The notes beneath the pieces were generated by a model that saw only the letters and a program-made list of their open reading frames with translations, was not told where the DNA came from and searched no databases. This document shows, in pieces, positions 43,628 to 53,425 of a stretch of 56,343 nucleotides of DNA. The stretch lies in the NCBI RefSeq assembly GCF_020640915.1, contig NZ_JADWDC010000014.1, positions 29,927 to 86,269 of the forward strand. The letters run 5' to 3'. The stretch's first letter is position 1. Each line of letters opens with the position of its first letter. This stretch comes from Waterburya agarophytonicola KI4 (lineage in GTDB: Bacteria; Cyanobacteriota; Cyanobacteriia; Cyanobacteriales; Xenococcaceae). Both the position numbers and the translations under genes were made by a program.

Positions 43628-43987
43628 ATGACAGAAGCTACTCAAACTATCGAAAGAGGTATTCAACTTACCCCTACAGCTTTCAAGCACATCAAAATGC
43701 TGCAAGAGCAACAAGGGGATCGAGAGCTTTGCCTTCGTGTTGGGGTTCGTCAGGGAGGTTGTTCTGGAATGTCTTACATGATGGACTTTGAAGAACCGAA
43801 TAAAATTCAAGATACCGATGAAGTTTTTGATTATGACGGATTTAGAATTGTTTGCGATCCAAAAAGCCTTTTATATCTTTATGGCTTAGTCTTAGACTAT
43901 AACAACGCTATGATAGGCGGTGGATTTGATTTTACCAACCCCAATGCTGCTCAAACTTGTGGCTGTGGTAAATCATTTGGCGTATAG
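43628..43987 (+). CDS. A-type iron-sulfur cluster carrier (SufA/IscA family)
   Basis: 119 residues with the three conserved cysteines: C45 in [12 protein letters not shown] and C111/C113 in TCGCGKSF. These bind iron or a cluster and pass it to target proteins. Length is normal. No suf or isc genes are nearby, which is usual in cyanobacteria. A strong terminator follows. Confidence 0.93.
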   Translation: MTEATQTIERGIQLTPTAFKHIKMLQEQQGDRELCLRVGVRQGGCSGMSYMMDFEEPNKIQDTDEVFDYDGFRIVCDPKSLLYLYGLVLDYNNAMIGGGFDFTNPNAAQTCGCGKSFGV

Positions 43988-44026
43988 AAGCAGATAGATA
44001 TATCGGTTTAATTAAATATTTTCTTG

Positions 44027-44056
44027 GACAGACTGGATATATTCAGTCTGTCTTTT
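44027..44056 (+). terminator. Terminator of the sufA-like gene
   Basis: GACAGACTG (44027-44035) pairs perfectly with CAGTCTGTC (44044-44052), loop of 8, followed by TTTTG. It lies 40 bases after the stop. Confidence 0.88.
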
Positions 44057-44089
44057 GTCATTAGAAAGCTGCCAAATTAAACAAATATC

Positions 44090-46015
44090 CTATGGTCTAG
44101 GAAACTTAGAAGCTGCGGGAAAATATTTTACAGGTTCGTTTTGCAATGCCTTCAACATAAAAGAACGCCATACAGGAGCAGCATAATCTCCCCCTGTGAT
44201 CCCTTTACCCATACTTTGATAATTATCATTACCTACCCAAACTGCCGTAGCTAGTTGGGGGACATAACCCACAAACCAGACATCTCGTTCGGAAGAAGTC
44301 GTTCCCGTTTTTCCTGCTGCTGGACGACCGATATTAGCTTTGTTACCCGTTCCTCCAGGCTCTAATACGCCTTTTAGCATAGTAGTTAAATTAGCAGTCG
44401 CCCAAGGGTCGAGAATCTTTTTAGGTTGAGGAGTGTTGTCTAATAGTATGTTGCCTTTACTGTCAGTAACCTGCAAAATAACAGTAGTGTCAGATTGCCA
44501 ACCATTATTAGCAAAGGTTGCAAAAGCTCCAGCCATTTCTAAAGGAGTTACTCCAATAGAACCCAGGGGTAGGGATATAACAGGCTGCATTGGGCTTTTT
44601 ATACCCAATTGACGGCAGATCTCGATTACTTTCTCCAATCCTACTTGTTTGCCCAACTTAACCGCAGGAATATTACGAGATTGACTGAGAGCTTTAGAAA
44701 GAGATATGATTCCTGCAAAATCTTCTTTCCCGCCATAATTTTGCGGTTTATAAATTCCTCCTGGAACAGGATAGCTGACAGGTGCATCGTTAATTGTCGT
44801 TCCTGGGCTATATTTACCACTGGCTAAAGCAGCGTAGTAAACAAATGGTTTGAAAGAAGATCCTGGTTGTCTGCGAGATTGAACCGCACGATTAAATTGA
44901 CTAGATTTATAGTCAACTCCTCCTACTAATGCTTTGACAAAATGAGTACGAGGATCTACTGCTGCTAATGCAATCTGATCGGCTCTTAAACCCCAACGTC
45001 GGAGCATATTATGACTATCTTGGACAGATTCCTCTGCCATCTTTTGAAATTCCATATCAATGGTTGTCTGAACCCTAATACCCCCTTGACGAACTTTCTC
45101 TTGTCCAAAACGTTCTTCTAATTCTCTGGTAACAGCTTCAGTAATAAAAGGAGATTTACTCTTACGCCATGCTGTTGGTTTGCCAACTAAAAGTTTTGCT
45201 TGTAGGGCTTGTTGTTCTTCTTCTGGGGTAATCCAATTTAGGGTACGCATTCGAGCTAAGACTTGTGCCTGTCTAGCTTTAGTATTGCCATAGTTTAAAA
45301 ATGGACTATATTGTTCTGGTGCTTGAATTAAACCAGCTAGTACGGCAGCTTCAGCTAGATTTAACTCGTCTGCACTTTTATTAAAATAACTTTCAGCAGC
45401 AGTTTGCACGCCATAGTTGTTGTGACCCCAATAGATGTTATTGAGGTACATTTCTAAAATTTCTTCTTTGGAAAAAACTTGTTCGACTCGAATTGCCAGA
45501 ATTGCCTCGGCTAATTTACGACTGAAAGTACGTTCGCGGGTCAAAAACAGATTTTTAACCAATTGCATCGTTAAAGTAGATGCGCCTTCTGAGACTCCAC
45601 CTTGTTTGTAGTTGGCTAAAGCAGCACGCGCAATACTATAGGGATTTAATCCATCATGACGATAAAAGTTACTATCTTCGATCGCGACTACTGCTAGCTT
45701 AAGATGAGGTGACATCTGCTCTAAGGTAGCAAGTTCTCGGTTAGCTTCTCCATGCAAGCTGGTGAGAAGCCTACCTTTGATATCGTAAACATAGCTGGTT
45801 TCGGCAGGGACATAATTACGCAGCACCCTCACATCAGGAAGATTGCGAAAACTAAAGGCTAAACCAACTAAACCACCAGCAGCAACGGCACTGGCAATCA
45901 TTGTAATGCCTAACACAGTACCTCCCGTAGCTTTGACTACACCAGACAAAAATGATTTGGCGATCGCTTTGGTGTTTTGAGGTTCTGGTTTTTGTAGCAT
46001 GATTTCAGAAGACAC
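44090..46015 (-). CDS. Class A penicillin-binding protein (PBP1A family)
   Basis: 641 residues. A membrane anchor (about 30-55) precedes a GT51 transglycosylase domain, with catalytic E113 in AIEDSNFYRHDG and TLTMQLVKNLFL. The transpeptidase domain has S386 in PGSSFKPF (SxxK), SRN at 446-448 and KTGTTSS. So it polymerises and cross-links peptidoglycan. Starts at GTG 46015 with AGGAGG upstream at a long spacing; ATG at 46000 is an alternative. Gene naming among multiple cyanobacterial PBP1A paralogues is not attempted. Confidence 0.92.
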   Translation of the reverse strand: MSSEIMLQKPEPQNTKAIAKSFLSGVVKATGGTVLGITMIASAVAAGGLVGLAFSFRNLPDVRVLRNYVPAETSYVYDIKGRLLTSLHGEANRELATLEQMSPHLKLAVVAIEDSNFYRHDGLNPYSIARAALANYKQGGVSEGASTLTMQLVKNLFLTRERTFSRKLAEAILAIRVEQVFSKEEILEMYLNNIYWGHNNYGVQTAAESYFNKSADELNLAEAAVLAGLIQAPEQYSPFLNYGNTKARQAQVLARMRTLNWITPEEEQQALQAKLLVGKPTAWRKSKSPFITEAVTRELEERFGQEKVRQGGIRVQTTIDMEFQKMAEESVQDSHNMLRRWGLRADQIALAAVDPRTHFVKALVGGVDYKSSQFNRAVQSRRQPGSSFKPFVYYAALASGKYSPGTTINDAPVSYPVPGGIYKPQNYGGKEDFAGIISLSKALSQSRNIPAVKLGKQVGLEKVIEICRQLGIKSPMQPVISLPLGSIGVTPLEMAGAFATFANNGWQSDTTVILQVTDSKGNILLDNTPQPKKILDPWATANLTTMLKGVLEPGGTGNKANIGRPAAGKTGTTSSERDVWFVGYVPQLATAVWVGNDNYQSMGKGITGGDYAAPVWRSFMLKALQNEPVKYFPAASKFPRP

Positions 46016-46393
46016 GGTGTTTTAAATCCCTCCTAAGAGCATTACAAACAATGGTTTGAATAATAGGCTAAGTCAGTAGAAAGTCAAGCCAACTAGCACA
46101 ATGTTGAGTTAGATCGATAATTGTAGCAATACCCACTGGATAATGGCTTAGCTTTAATTGGCAAAAAAAACCTCGGCTGACTAACCGAGGAATATTAATT
46201 CAGGAGAAATCAATGTTGACCAGTTTCTTGCTACAAATTTGGTAAATGAGTGACGGAAACAGGTAACATTTGAATTTATGTAAATTAATGTAACAAAAAA
46301 GTTATATATTTACAAGGTATTGCAGGATCTAGCTTAGTCGGACGCGCTTCTAGGTAAACTACTACTCAAATAAACTATTGCATCCTTTAGCCA
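46016..46393. other. 378-base gap between PBP1A and ParA genes
   Basis: Holds a minus-oriented terminator (46169-46191) with no minus-strand gene immediately upstream. No reading frame above 20 codons fits. It may encode a small RNA on the minus strand; see findings. Confidence 0.45.
46162..46191 (-). terminator. Orphan minus-strand terminator
   Basis: CCTCGG (46171-46176) and CCGAGG (46185-46190) form a hairpin whose minus-strand RNA continues into eight T. There is no annotated minus-strand gene between it and the convergent gene pair at 47000. Confidence 0.75.
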
Positions 46394-46996
46394 ATGATTA
46401 TCGCAATTACTGCATTGAAAGGAGGGGTAGGTAAAACTACCACGGCAGTTCATTTAGCTGCATATTTTCAAACTCTCGCACCAACACTATTGATTGATGC
46501 TGACAAAAATCGTTCTGCATTGGTTTGGTCTAAAGAAGACAAGTTGCCTTTTTACGTGGCATCTCAAGCAGGTGCGCCTGGTCTGATCAAAAAGTTCGAT
46601 CGCATTATTATCGATACTCAGGCAAGACCCGAACCTGAAGAATTGGAAGATTTGGCTGGGGGCAGTGATTTGTTGATCTTACCCACTACTCCCAATCATT
46701 TAGATCTTGATACTACTATTAAGGCAGTCGAGTTACTCAAGACTTTAGATGCCAACTATAAAATTCTGTTGACGAAGGTGGATTCTCGGACAAAAAATGG
46801 TCGAGATGCCAGACAATTTTTGGAAGAGGCAAAATTACCCCTGTTTAAGGAGGAAATTCCCCTTTTAGTAGCATTTCAGAGATCTCCCAGTCGCGGTGTT
46901 ATTGTGAAAGATTTTCCAGATCGTCGAGCAAAGATCGGCTGGAATAGATACAAGGCTGTGGGCAAAGAAATCGTTGCCACTATGACTGATAATTAA
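46394..46996 (+). CDS. ParA/MinD-type ATPase
   Basis: 200 residues, a short ParA without extra domains. Deviant Walker A KGGVGKTT (9-16), LLIDADKNRSAL (Walker A' like) and IIIDTQA (Walker B) are clear. These ATPases place DNA or protein cargo. No ParB or cargo gene is adjacent, so the cargo is unknown. The convergent methyltransferase gene begins 15 bases after the stop. Confidence 0.85.
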   Translation: MIIAITALKGGVGKTTTAVHLAAYFQTLAPTLLIDADKNRSALVWSKEDKLPFYVASQAGAPGLIKKFDRIIIDTQARPEPEELEDLAGGSDLLILPTTPNHLDLDTTIKAVELLKTLDANYKILLTKVDSRTKNGRDARQFLEEAKLPLFKEEIPLLVAFQRSPSRGVIVKDFPDRRAKIGWNRYKAVGKEIVATMTDN

Positions 46997-47011
46997 TATT
47001 TGTAATATTTG

Positions 47012-47653
47012 TTAGGCTTTGTGGGCGATTACAGCATAAAAAGGATCGCCTCCTCCTATTCCCATCATCTGTAGCAAAGGAGGTAAAGTTGATTGTTGAA
47101 TTATTACTTCTGGTTCGGTAAAACCGTCAACAGAATGAAAATATTTGCGTACTAAGTTTATGCGATCTCGATCAGTTCCATCTCGCCAAGCTGCGATCGC
47201 TTTTTGATAAAACATGCGATTGGAAAAGCTGATAATTACTATCCCATTTGGTTTGAGAATTCGATATATTTCTGATAAAACTGCCTCGGGATATTGTAGG
47301 TATTGTATCGAAACCGTAATTAAGACTGCATCAAAATTATTATCTTCTAAGGGAAGTTTTGGTTGCTGATTCAAATTTTGCAGAAAATAACGATCTAACT
47401 GGGGATTTTTGGCTAATTCCTCTTGATTCATTCCATGACCTTCTACGTGAGAAAATTTTAGGTCTTTGGGTAGATGAGATACCCAACTACTCATCAGGTC
47501 TAAAATACGGCTATTGGGTTCTAATTTTTCTCGATAAAGATTAGTCAGGCGATCTATAAATCCATCATCAACATGAGTAACAAAGCGGGGCAATTCGTAA
47601 AAATTGAGATCGTTGGCATCGTCCAATTTGCTTCTCTGTTCTGGGCGTAGCAT
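47012..47653 (-). CDS. Class I SAM-dependent methyltransferase (Methyltransf_11 type)
   Basis: 213 residues from ATG 47653; a TTG two codons upstream is in frame. SAM motif I reads RILDLMSSWVSHLP, with the first Gly of the usual GxGxG missing. The later NNFDAVLITVSIQYLQYPEAVLSEIYRILKPNGIVIISFSNRMFY is typical of the family. It resembles cyanobacterial small-molecule or protein methyltransferases of unknown substrate. Confidence 0.8.
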   Translation of the reverse strand: MLRPEQRSKLDDANDLNFYELPRFVTHVDDGFIDRLTNLYREKLEPNSRILDLMSSWVSHLPKDLKFSHVEGHGMNQEELAKNPQLDRYFLQNLNQQPKLPLEDNNFDAVLITVSIQYLQYPEAVLSEIYRILKPNGIVIISFSNRMFYQKAIAAWRDGTDRDRINLVRKYFHSVDGFTEPEVIIQQSTLPPLLQMMGIGGGDPFYAVIAHKA

Positions 47654-47659
47654 ATTCAA

Positions 47660-48068
47660 AAAAGTACTTTATTATTGAGATGAATTATGTTGAATTGTAA
47701 CGTTTTTTCTGAAATAAAAGCTAATTTAGCCACAGCATATTGTGTCAAATGGAAAGGTGTCATACTACGGAACATTTTTGAGATTTAAGAGTCTTATTAT
47801 CAGTTAATCAATCAGTTTACTTGGCAATATCCCATTGAAGAAAAATGTTACCCGATCGAGATATAAACAGTTAATAGTTATTAGCCACAAACTTAATAAA
47901 TTTGGGTTTAATTATTGGTTTTATTATTTATAATCGCTAGCATCTAAGACTCGTCTGTATCTGTAAATATTGCTTTTTTACCCTGTTCCCGTTGGCTTAA
48001 AGCAAACATTTTGAGGTAAGGCGATATCCCTCGTTAAAAACGATAGTAGAGTTCAGGAATTCTCTAAA
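47660..48068. other. 409-base divergent intergenic region
   Basis: Separates the divergent methyltransferase and pentapeptide genes. AT-rich, with a TATAAT at about 47929-47934 that could be a -10 box for the plus-strand gene, though no good -35 box is at the right distance. No open frame or RNA-like structure is evident. Confidence 0.45.
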
Positions 48069-49328
48069 ATGGCAAACCAAGAACATTTAGCATTAATCAA
48101 GCAAGGAGTAGACGTTTGGAATGAATGGTACAAGAAGAATAAACGAGTAATTCCTGACTTAGCTACAATAAATCTAAGCGGTTTTAACTTAAGTGGTATT
48201 AACTTACAAAGAGCAAATTTAAGAGGGGCTAATCTAAGTCATGCAGATTTAACCAAAGCTCAATTAGTTAATGCTGATTTGGTAGGTGCAAATTTTTTAG
48301 CAGCAGACTTAAAAGATGCTAATTTAAAAGCAGCTAATTTAGATTATGTTATTTTTTCTCAAGCCAAACTTAATGCTAAAACTATAATTGCTGCTAAAAA
48401 CCGTAACGTATGGGAAATTGTTAATAATAAAACTCAAGATAAAAGTTTTAATGGTGCAGATTTAAGAAATTCTAATTTATTTCGCGCTGAATTGAGCAAG
48501 GTTGATTTAAGTCATGCCAAACTAGAGAATGCCAATCTTAATAGTGCTAATCTCAATAATGCTTATCTTTTTAAAGCAGACTTGACAGGAGCTAATTTAC
48601 AAAATGCCGATTTGAGAAATGCTTATTTCAGTCAAGCTAATTTAACTAAAGCTTATCTTAGTGGTGCATTATGTTGTGGAACATATTTTAAAGATGCCGA
48701 CCTCAAATTTGCTGTTTTGAAAAGGGCTAAATTTAGTCACAAGACCATGATTGACCTTAAATGGCATTCTGTATGGGAAATTGTTAATCGTGGTGCGGCG
48801 AAAAAGAATCTTAGTGGCATAGATCTTAGCAATGCCAATCTTCAAGGAGTTAATTTTGCAGAAGCTAATTTAAGTCATGCTAATTTGAGTAATGCCAACT
48901 TAAGTCAAAGCAATTTGGATTTAGCTAATTTGACTAATACGGATTTAGCAGGAGCAAATGTCAGTGGTGTGGATCTCAATCAAGCTAATCTTAGAGGGGC
49001 TAAATTAAAGTCAGTTATCGGTCGAGATACTCAATTACCTGTAGCGGTTAAACCGATCCAGACAAGTGTAATGGTACAAGAAAAACCTACGACCATACAA
49101 ACTGTAGCGACTCTTGATCCAAGTCAAGCAGCTTTAGTCGATAGCCCTCAAACCAAACCCAATACTAAAACAAATATATTTGGTTTAGTATTGGCAGGAT
49201 TAATTACTTCGGCGATCGCAGTATCTTATGTTGTATTAACTCAAAATCCGAATATTTCTTGGCAGGATTTGTTACAAAAGTTGCAGCCTTGGAAAGATAA
49301 AGTAGAAAAGTTAATTCCTATTAATTAA
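48069..49328 (+). CDS. Pentapeptide-repeat membrane protein in three modules
   Basis: 419 residues. Three blocks of A(D/N)LxxA-type pentapeptides form right-handed quadrilateral helices (about 34-108, 125-225 and 246-322). Each block is preceded by a short V-W helix: GVDVWNEW (13-20), VWEIVNN (114-120) and VWEIVNR (235-241). A low-complexity linker and one membrane helix (about 372-395) follow, with a short tail. So the repeats probably lie in the cytoplasm on a membrane tether. Function unknown. The terminator at 49351 follows. Confidence 0.88.
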   Translation: MANQEHLALIKQGVDVWNEWYKKNKRVIPDLATINLSGFNLSGINLQRANLRGANLSHADLTKAQLVNADLVGANFLAADLKDANLKAANLDYVIFSQAKLNAKTIIAAKNRNVWEIVNNKTQDKSFNGADLRNSNLFRAELSKVDLSHAKLENANLNSANLNNAYLFKADLTGANLQNADLRNAYFSQANLTKAYLSGALCCGTYFKDADLKFAVLKRAKFSHKTMIDLKWHSVWEIVNRGAAKKNLSGIDLSNANLQGVNFAEANLSHANLSNANLSQSNLDLANLTNTDLAGANVSGVDLNQANLRGAKLKSVIGRDTQLPVAVKPIQTSVMVQEKPTTIQTVATLDPSQAALVDSPQTKPNTKTNIFGLVLAGLITSAIAVSYVVLTQNPNISWQDLLQKLQPWKDKVEKLIPIN

Positions 49329-49350
49329 TTATTATTCAATCAGTTAAACC

Positions 49351-49400
49351 AGGAAGGGTTAGATCTCCTTTCATTATAAATATCAGATCCAACCCTTCTT
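49351..49400. terminator. Hairpin between convergent genes
   Basis: AAGGGTTAGATCT (49354-49366) pairs, with one mismatch, with AGATCCAACCCTT (49385-49397). It lies between the pentapeptide gene and the DUF4327 gene and could stop transcription from both sides. Confidence 0.65.
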
Positions 49401-49433
49401 AATGACTTTGTTTGTATGGGTAACAGTTATTAT

Positions 49434-49676
49434 TTAGTCGTTTTCCCAACTGTCACTAGAAATTAAATCCCCAATAGGATCGCGTAATAAGTAGTCACAT
49501 CTTTCCAATTCACACTCGATTGTCACCCATTCACGAGCAGGAATATATTTGCAGAGAGTATATATTGATTGCTGACGGCTAATCAAACCTGTTTCGATTA
49601 GTTGTCGTGCTTCGTCTCTTAAGGTGTCAATGGAATATCTAGTAGAAACGCAGGGGGATGCAGTAGCAGCAGTCAT
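49434..49676 (-). CDS. DUF4327 family protein
   Basis: 80 residues. YSIDTLRDEARQLIETGLIS then QSIYTLCKYIPAREWVTIEC then LERCDYLLRDPIGDLI is a pattern I recognise from DUF4327, small cyanobacterial proteins of unknown function. Soluble, mostly helical, with three cysteines. Start at ATG 49676. Confidence 0.75.
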   Translation of the reverse strand: MTAATASPCVSTRYSIDTLRDEARQLIETGLISRQQSIYTLCKYIPAREWVTIECELERCDYLLRDPIGDLISSDSWEND

Positions 49677-49871
49677 GTTTTATCACCGTATATTTAGTAG
49701 TTTAAAATTAATTCTCTTGATACCACTATAAACTATCTCGAAGATGATTAACTAACAAAATCTTATTCTTGCTGTATCTAAAATAACAAAATAATTGTAG
49801 TATAAGAAAATCAAATAGCGACGTTAATGTTAACTTAATAAATACTAATTATTTTTAATAACTAGAGCTAT

Positions 49872-51464
49872 TTAGAAACCAAAGTTTTGTTGAAAATTGG
49901 ACTTAAATGCCTCAGAGTCAAGATTATATAGAGCTTTTAAAGCGATCGCTTGAGCTTGTTCCATTTGCCCGTAACTAAATACTAAAGGTAGTTTGTTATC
50001 AATAAAATCCTCGAACCACGACAATACATAAGGACTACCGTAAATTACTATTCCTTCTATTTGGTTTTTAGTTGCCAACTGTTGATAAATCTGTCTGGTA
50101 TTAGAGTTTAAACCCGCATTCCCTCGAAAAGGATTGCCTCGGATAAATATCTGTAACAAAGTGGGGCGAGAATCGAGCAAGATACAGTCGAGGGTGCTGC
50201 TGTCTACTATTTGTCTTTGATAGCCAAGCTGTTGAGGAATGGCGATCGCAGGAGTGTTTATATCTAAATAACCTGCATTTAAGATGTCATCTACAATAAT
50301 TAAGTTGCGAGACTCACTTTTATTGGCAGAAATTAGAGGGAGATTAGCGGTTTGTAATGAATCTTGTAAAATCGATTTAACTGTTAACCTAGATTGGGGG
50401 GCAGATATCTCTGGAATAGTATTAGATTCGTCTAACACTTTCTGTTTGGCTTGCCAAATGCGTTCCCAAGATTGTTCGATCTGCTCTCGGTTGATACATC
50501 CCGACTTAACTGCATCATAGATTGATCTGATCGCAACTTCTGGATCGTCAGGCATTAATAAAATATCGCTACCCGCTTCTACTGCCATGACAGCTATTTC
50601 TTCAGGGGATGCGTACTGGGTAATGCCTCCCATAATTAAAGCATCAGTCACGACTAAGCCAGAAAAACCCAACTCCTGTCTTAATTTTCCCCTAACGATC
50701 TCCGTTGAAATAGTAGCAGGTTTATCTCGATCCCAAGCAGGTATAGAGAGATGGGCAGTCATCACGCTGTCTACTCCAGAGGCGATCGCTTTTTGGAAAG
50801 GAGGTAATTCTATTCGGGCTAATCGAGCATCATCATGGGGTAAGGATGGCAATTCTAAATGAGAGTCGGTAGCTGTGTCTCCATGTCCCGGGAAATGCTT
50901 GGCAGTAGTTAAAACGGGATAAGACTTTGCCCCTTGAATAAATGCCCCACTTAAAGCAGAAACAACTTGAGGAGATTCTCCAAACGCTCGAATATTAATG
51001 ACAGGATTATCAGGGTTGTTATTGACATCCACCACGGGAGCAAGTATCCAATTAATTCCTATGGCGATCGCTTCTTGCGCGGTTATTCTACCCATCTTCG
51101 CCGCATATTTTAGGGCTAACTGAGAATCTTGTTGATAGATTGCACCCAATGCCATTGGTGGTGGAAACCAAGTACCCCCAGGAAAACGCTGTCCGATTCC
51201 TTCTTCAATATCTGCTGCGATCAACAAAGGTATGTTTGCCCAAGATTGAAGTTGCCCACATCGCTTTTGTAATTCAATGCTACTTCCTCCTAAAAGAATC
51301 ACCCCCCCCAGGTTTAATTCTTGTAGCCATTGTTGCAGTTGAGCATTAGAAGCCTCCCAAGCAGGGTAGCGAATTTGATGGTCGAATAAATAGCCAGATG
51401 CCCGAACAACAATCATTTGGGCGATTTGCTCTTTTAAAGATAAACTGTGCCAATCTTTGCTCAT
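49872..51464 (-). CDS. nagZ: Beta-N-acetylhexosaminidase (glycoside hydrolase family 3, NagZ-like)
   Basis: 530 residues. The GH3 N-domain has TAKHFPGHGDTATDSHLELP (187-206), the NagZ signature with catalytic His/Asp, and VVTDALIMGGI (271-281) with nucleophile D274. The enzyme removes GlcNAc from muropeptides in cell-wall recycling. A C-terminal domain (about 350-530) is longer than in E. coli NagZ and similar to two-domain forms such as Bacillus NagZ. It follows rbfA by 11 bases, so the two are probably one transcript. Confidence 0.88.
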   Translation of the reverse strand: MSKDWHSLSLKEQIAQMIVVRASGYLFDHQIRYPAWEASNAQLQQWLQELNLGGVILLGGSSIELQKRCGQLQSWANIPLLIAADIEEGIGQRFPGGTWFPPPMALGAIYQQDSQLALKYAAKMGRITAQEAIAIGINWILAPVVDVNNNPDNPVINIRAFGESPQVVSALSGAFIQGAKSYPVLTTAKHFPGHGDTATDSHLELPSLPHDDARLARIELPPFQKAIASGVDSVMTAHLSIPAWDRDKPATISTEIVRGKLRQELGFSGLVVTDALIMGGITQYASPEEIAVMAVEAGSDILLMPDDPEVAIRSIYDAVKSGCINREQIEQSWERIWQAKQKVLDESNTIPEISAPQSRLTVKSILQDSLQTANLPLISANKSESRNLIIVDDILNAGYLDINTPAIAIPQQLGYQRQIVDSSTLDCILLDSRPTLLQIFIRGNPFRGNAGLNSNTRQIYQQLATKNQIEGIVIYGSPYVLSWFEDFIDNKLPLVFSYGQMEQAQAIALKALYNLDSEAFKSNFQQNFGF

Positions 51465-51475
51465 TAATTATTCAA

Positions 51476-51856
51476 TTACTCTACTATTTCTGGCTTATTT
51501 TGTCTTTCCTCACTGATTTTATTGAGAAGATTGAGCATTCCATCTCCTCTTTCTAAAGAGCGATCTTCAATAAACTGTACTGTTGGGGTACGACGTAGCT
51601 GCATTCTACTACCCAATTCTTTGCGGACATAATGAACCGAAGAATCTAACCCTTCCATAGTTTCTTCTTTGGCTTCTTCTGTCCCATATACGCTGACAAA
51701 AATTTTAGCGTGTTGTAAATCTCCCGACACATCAACGTCAGTAACGCTTACCATTCCCGCACCAACGCGATCGTCTTTTATTTCACTAAGCAACATTTGA
51801 CTTACTTCCCGCTTGATTAAAGCAGCTACGCGAGCCACGCGACGACTATTAGCCAT
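51476..51856 (-). CDS. rbfA: 30S ribosome-binding factor RbfA
   Basis: 126 residues. [36 protein letters not shown] and [10 protein letters not shown] with [21 protein letters not shown] are the KH-like RbfA fold. RbfA helps mature 16S rRNA 5' end and is needed at low temperature. Start at ATG 51856. Located just upstream of nagZ. Confidence 0.95.
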   Translation of the reverse strand: MANSRRVARVAALIKREVSQMLLSEIKDDRVGAGMVSVTDVDVSGDLQHAKIFVSVYGTEEAKEETMEGLDSSVHYVRKELGSRMQLRRTPTVQFIEDRSLERGDGMLNLLNKISEERQNKPEIVE

Positions 51857-51944
51857 AATATTTTTATTTTGATAACTGTGGGTGATGTAACTCCATCCTG
51901 CAATTACATCATCATTAATTGTATTGTTTTTCTTATTTAATTTT

Positions 51945-52928
51945 TTATTTCGCCAAACGAGCCAGAATACTAGATTCGGGAAAAGACATTTTTGGGCTTT
52001 CTTCCAATAAATATTCTAAAAATGTTTCTGCAATCACCGATAGTTTCTTTCCTGCTAGGCGACATACAAACCAACGCCGTTTAATGGGAAAGTGTTGAAA
52101 ATCAAGAACAGTGAGTTCTCCCGACACTCTTTCGGAAATAAGGCAGTGTTCTGAGAGGATAGATATCCCCAATCCTCCTGATATTGCTTGTTTAATCGCT
52201 TCATTACTACCTAGTTCTAGTTTTACTTTAACTGAAATATTATGCTGCTCAAAAAGCTCTAGGATGGCATCTCTAGTACCCGATCCTTGTTCTCTCATGA
52301 TAAACGGGCAATTGTTTAATTCTTGGATGTCTAAATTCTTTTTTCCTGCCAAGGGATGTTCCTTTTTCGCTACTACCACCAAAGGATTATTTAAAAATGC
52401 TTGGCTTTTAAGATCTATATCTTTATGAGGATTGCTCACTACATATAGATCGTCTTTATTGTCTGACATTCGCTGCTGAATTTCTCGATGATTGGTCACT
52501 TTGAGAGCAACATCAATACCTGGGTAATGCTGGCAAAATGAGCCTAGTAGTCTGGGGACAAAATATTTGGCAGTAGTAATAACAGCTAAATTTAACTGTC
52601 CTTGTTTAGTACCTTTCAAGTCTGCTACCTTGATTTCAAAATTATTCAATTTCTCAAAAATATCTTGACAAGTAACTAGCAATTCTTTTCCTGCATCCGT
52701 TAAATAGAGACTCTTGCCTATTTGCTCGAATAAAGGCAATCCTATAGCTTTGGTCAACTGTTTGACTTGACTAGAGACTGTTGGTTGAGTAATTAATAAT
52801 TCTTCTGCTGCACGAGTGAAACTACCGTTTCTGGCTACTGTCTCGAAAACTTTGAGTTGATGTAGAGTTGCTTGAATCAAAAGTTTTTGCTCCTGGCTAA
52901 TTCGATCGAACTTACTTTTTACTATCAT
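51945..52928 (-). CDS. LysR family transcriptional regulator (CbbR/CmpR-like)
   Basis: 327 residues. The N-terminal HTH ([39 protein letters not shown], positions about 21-58) is followed by a periplasmic-binding-like effector domain containing [18 protein letters not shown]. Overall it resembles the RbcR/CmpR/NdhR carbon regulators. The effector and targets are unknown; the divergent gene is glutaredoxin. AT-rich DNA upstream (52930-53080) may hold its own operator. Confidence 0.82.
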   Translation of the reverse strand: MIVKSKFDRISQEQKLLIQATLHQLKVFETVARNGSFTRAAEELLITQPTVSSQVKQLTKAIGLPLFEQIGKSLYLTDAGKELLVTCQDIFEKLNNFEIKVADLKGTKQGQLNLAVITTAKYFVPRLLGSFCQHYPGIDVALKVTNHREIQQRMSDNKDDLYVVSNPHKDIDLKSQAFLNNPLVVVAKKEHPLAGKKNLDIQELNNCPFIMREQGSGTRDAILELFEQHNISVKVKLELGSNEAIKQAISGGLGISILSEHCLISERVSGELTVLDFQHFPIKRRWFVCRLAGKKLSVIAETFLEYLLEESPKMSFPESSILARLAK

Positions 52929-53084
52929 ATAAATAAATCAATGCTTTTTTAAAAAAATATAGGTATATATATATGCATTTGATACTTAAATAAACTCTAA
53001 AAATTAGAAATTAGCCTAATATTATTTTAGATATGTAGATCAGATCGCAAGTAAAAGTTGAACAACTAAATTGATAGTTTCATC

Positions 53085-53399
53085 ATGTTTGATTTTCTCA
53101 ATCCTCTCCTCAAACGTCATCCAGAACGGATCAAAGCTGATATAGAGATTTATACTTGGGCGACTTGTCCCTTTTGTATTCGCGCTAAATTACTTTTGTG
53201 GTGGAAGGGAGCAAATTTTACTGAATATAAGATTGATGGAGATGAAACTGCCCGCAATAATATGGCACAGAGAGCAAATGGTAGTAGAACAGTCCCTCAA
53301 ATTTTTGTTAACGATCGCCATATAGGGGGTTGCGACGATCTTTATAATTTAGATGCTAAGGATGAATTAGATACTCTTTTAGTTCAGCCAAGTACTTAA
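53085..53399 (+). CDS. grxC: Glutaredoxin 3
   Basis: 104 residues. YTWATCPFCIRAK gives the CPFC active site (28-31), TVPQIFVNDRHIGGCDDL the GSH site and cis-Pro. It reduces disulfides and mixed glutathione disulfides. The N-terminal 20 residues extend beyond the usual start and may be a longer helix. Starts a plus-strand run with the bilin lyase and PPTase (gaps of 26 bases each). Confidence 0.93.
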   Translation: MFDFLNPLLKRHPERIKADIEIYTWATCPFCIRAKLLLWWKGANFTEYKIDGDETARNNMAQRANGSRTVPQIFVNDRHIGGCDDLYNLDAKDELDTLLVQPST

Positions 53400-53425
53400 T
53401 TTTTTAGATGTAAGCTGCAAATGTA

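Noticed and set aside
52929-53084. TATATATATATGCAT near 52965 as a possible origin or special promoter
   Set aside because: A short AT-rich stretch between divergent genes; no DnaA boxes or other origin features were seen.
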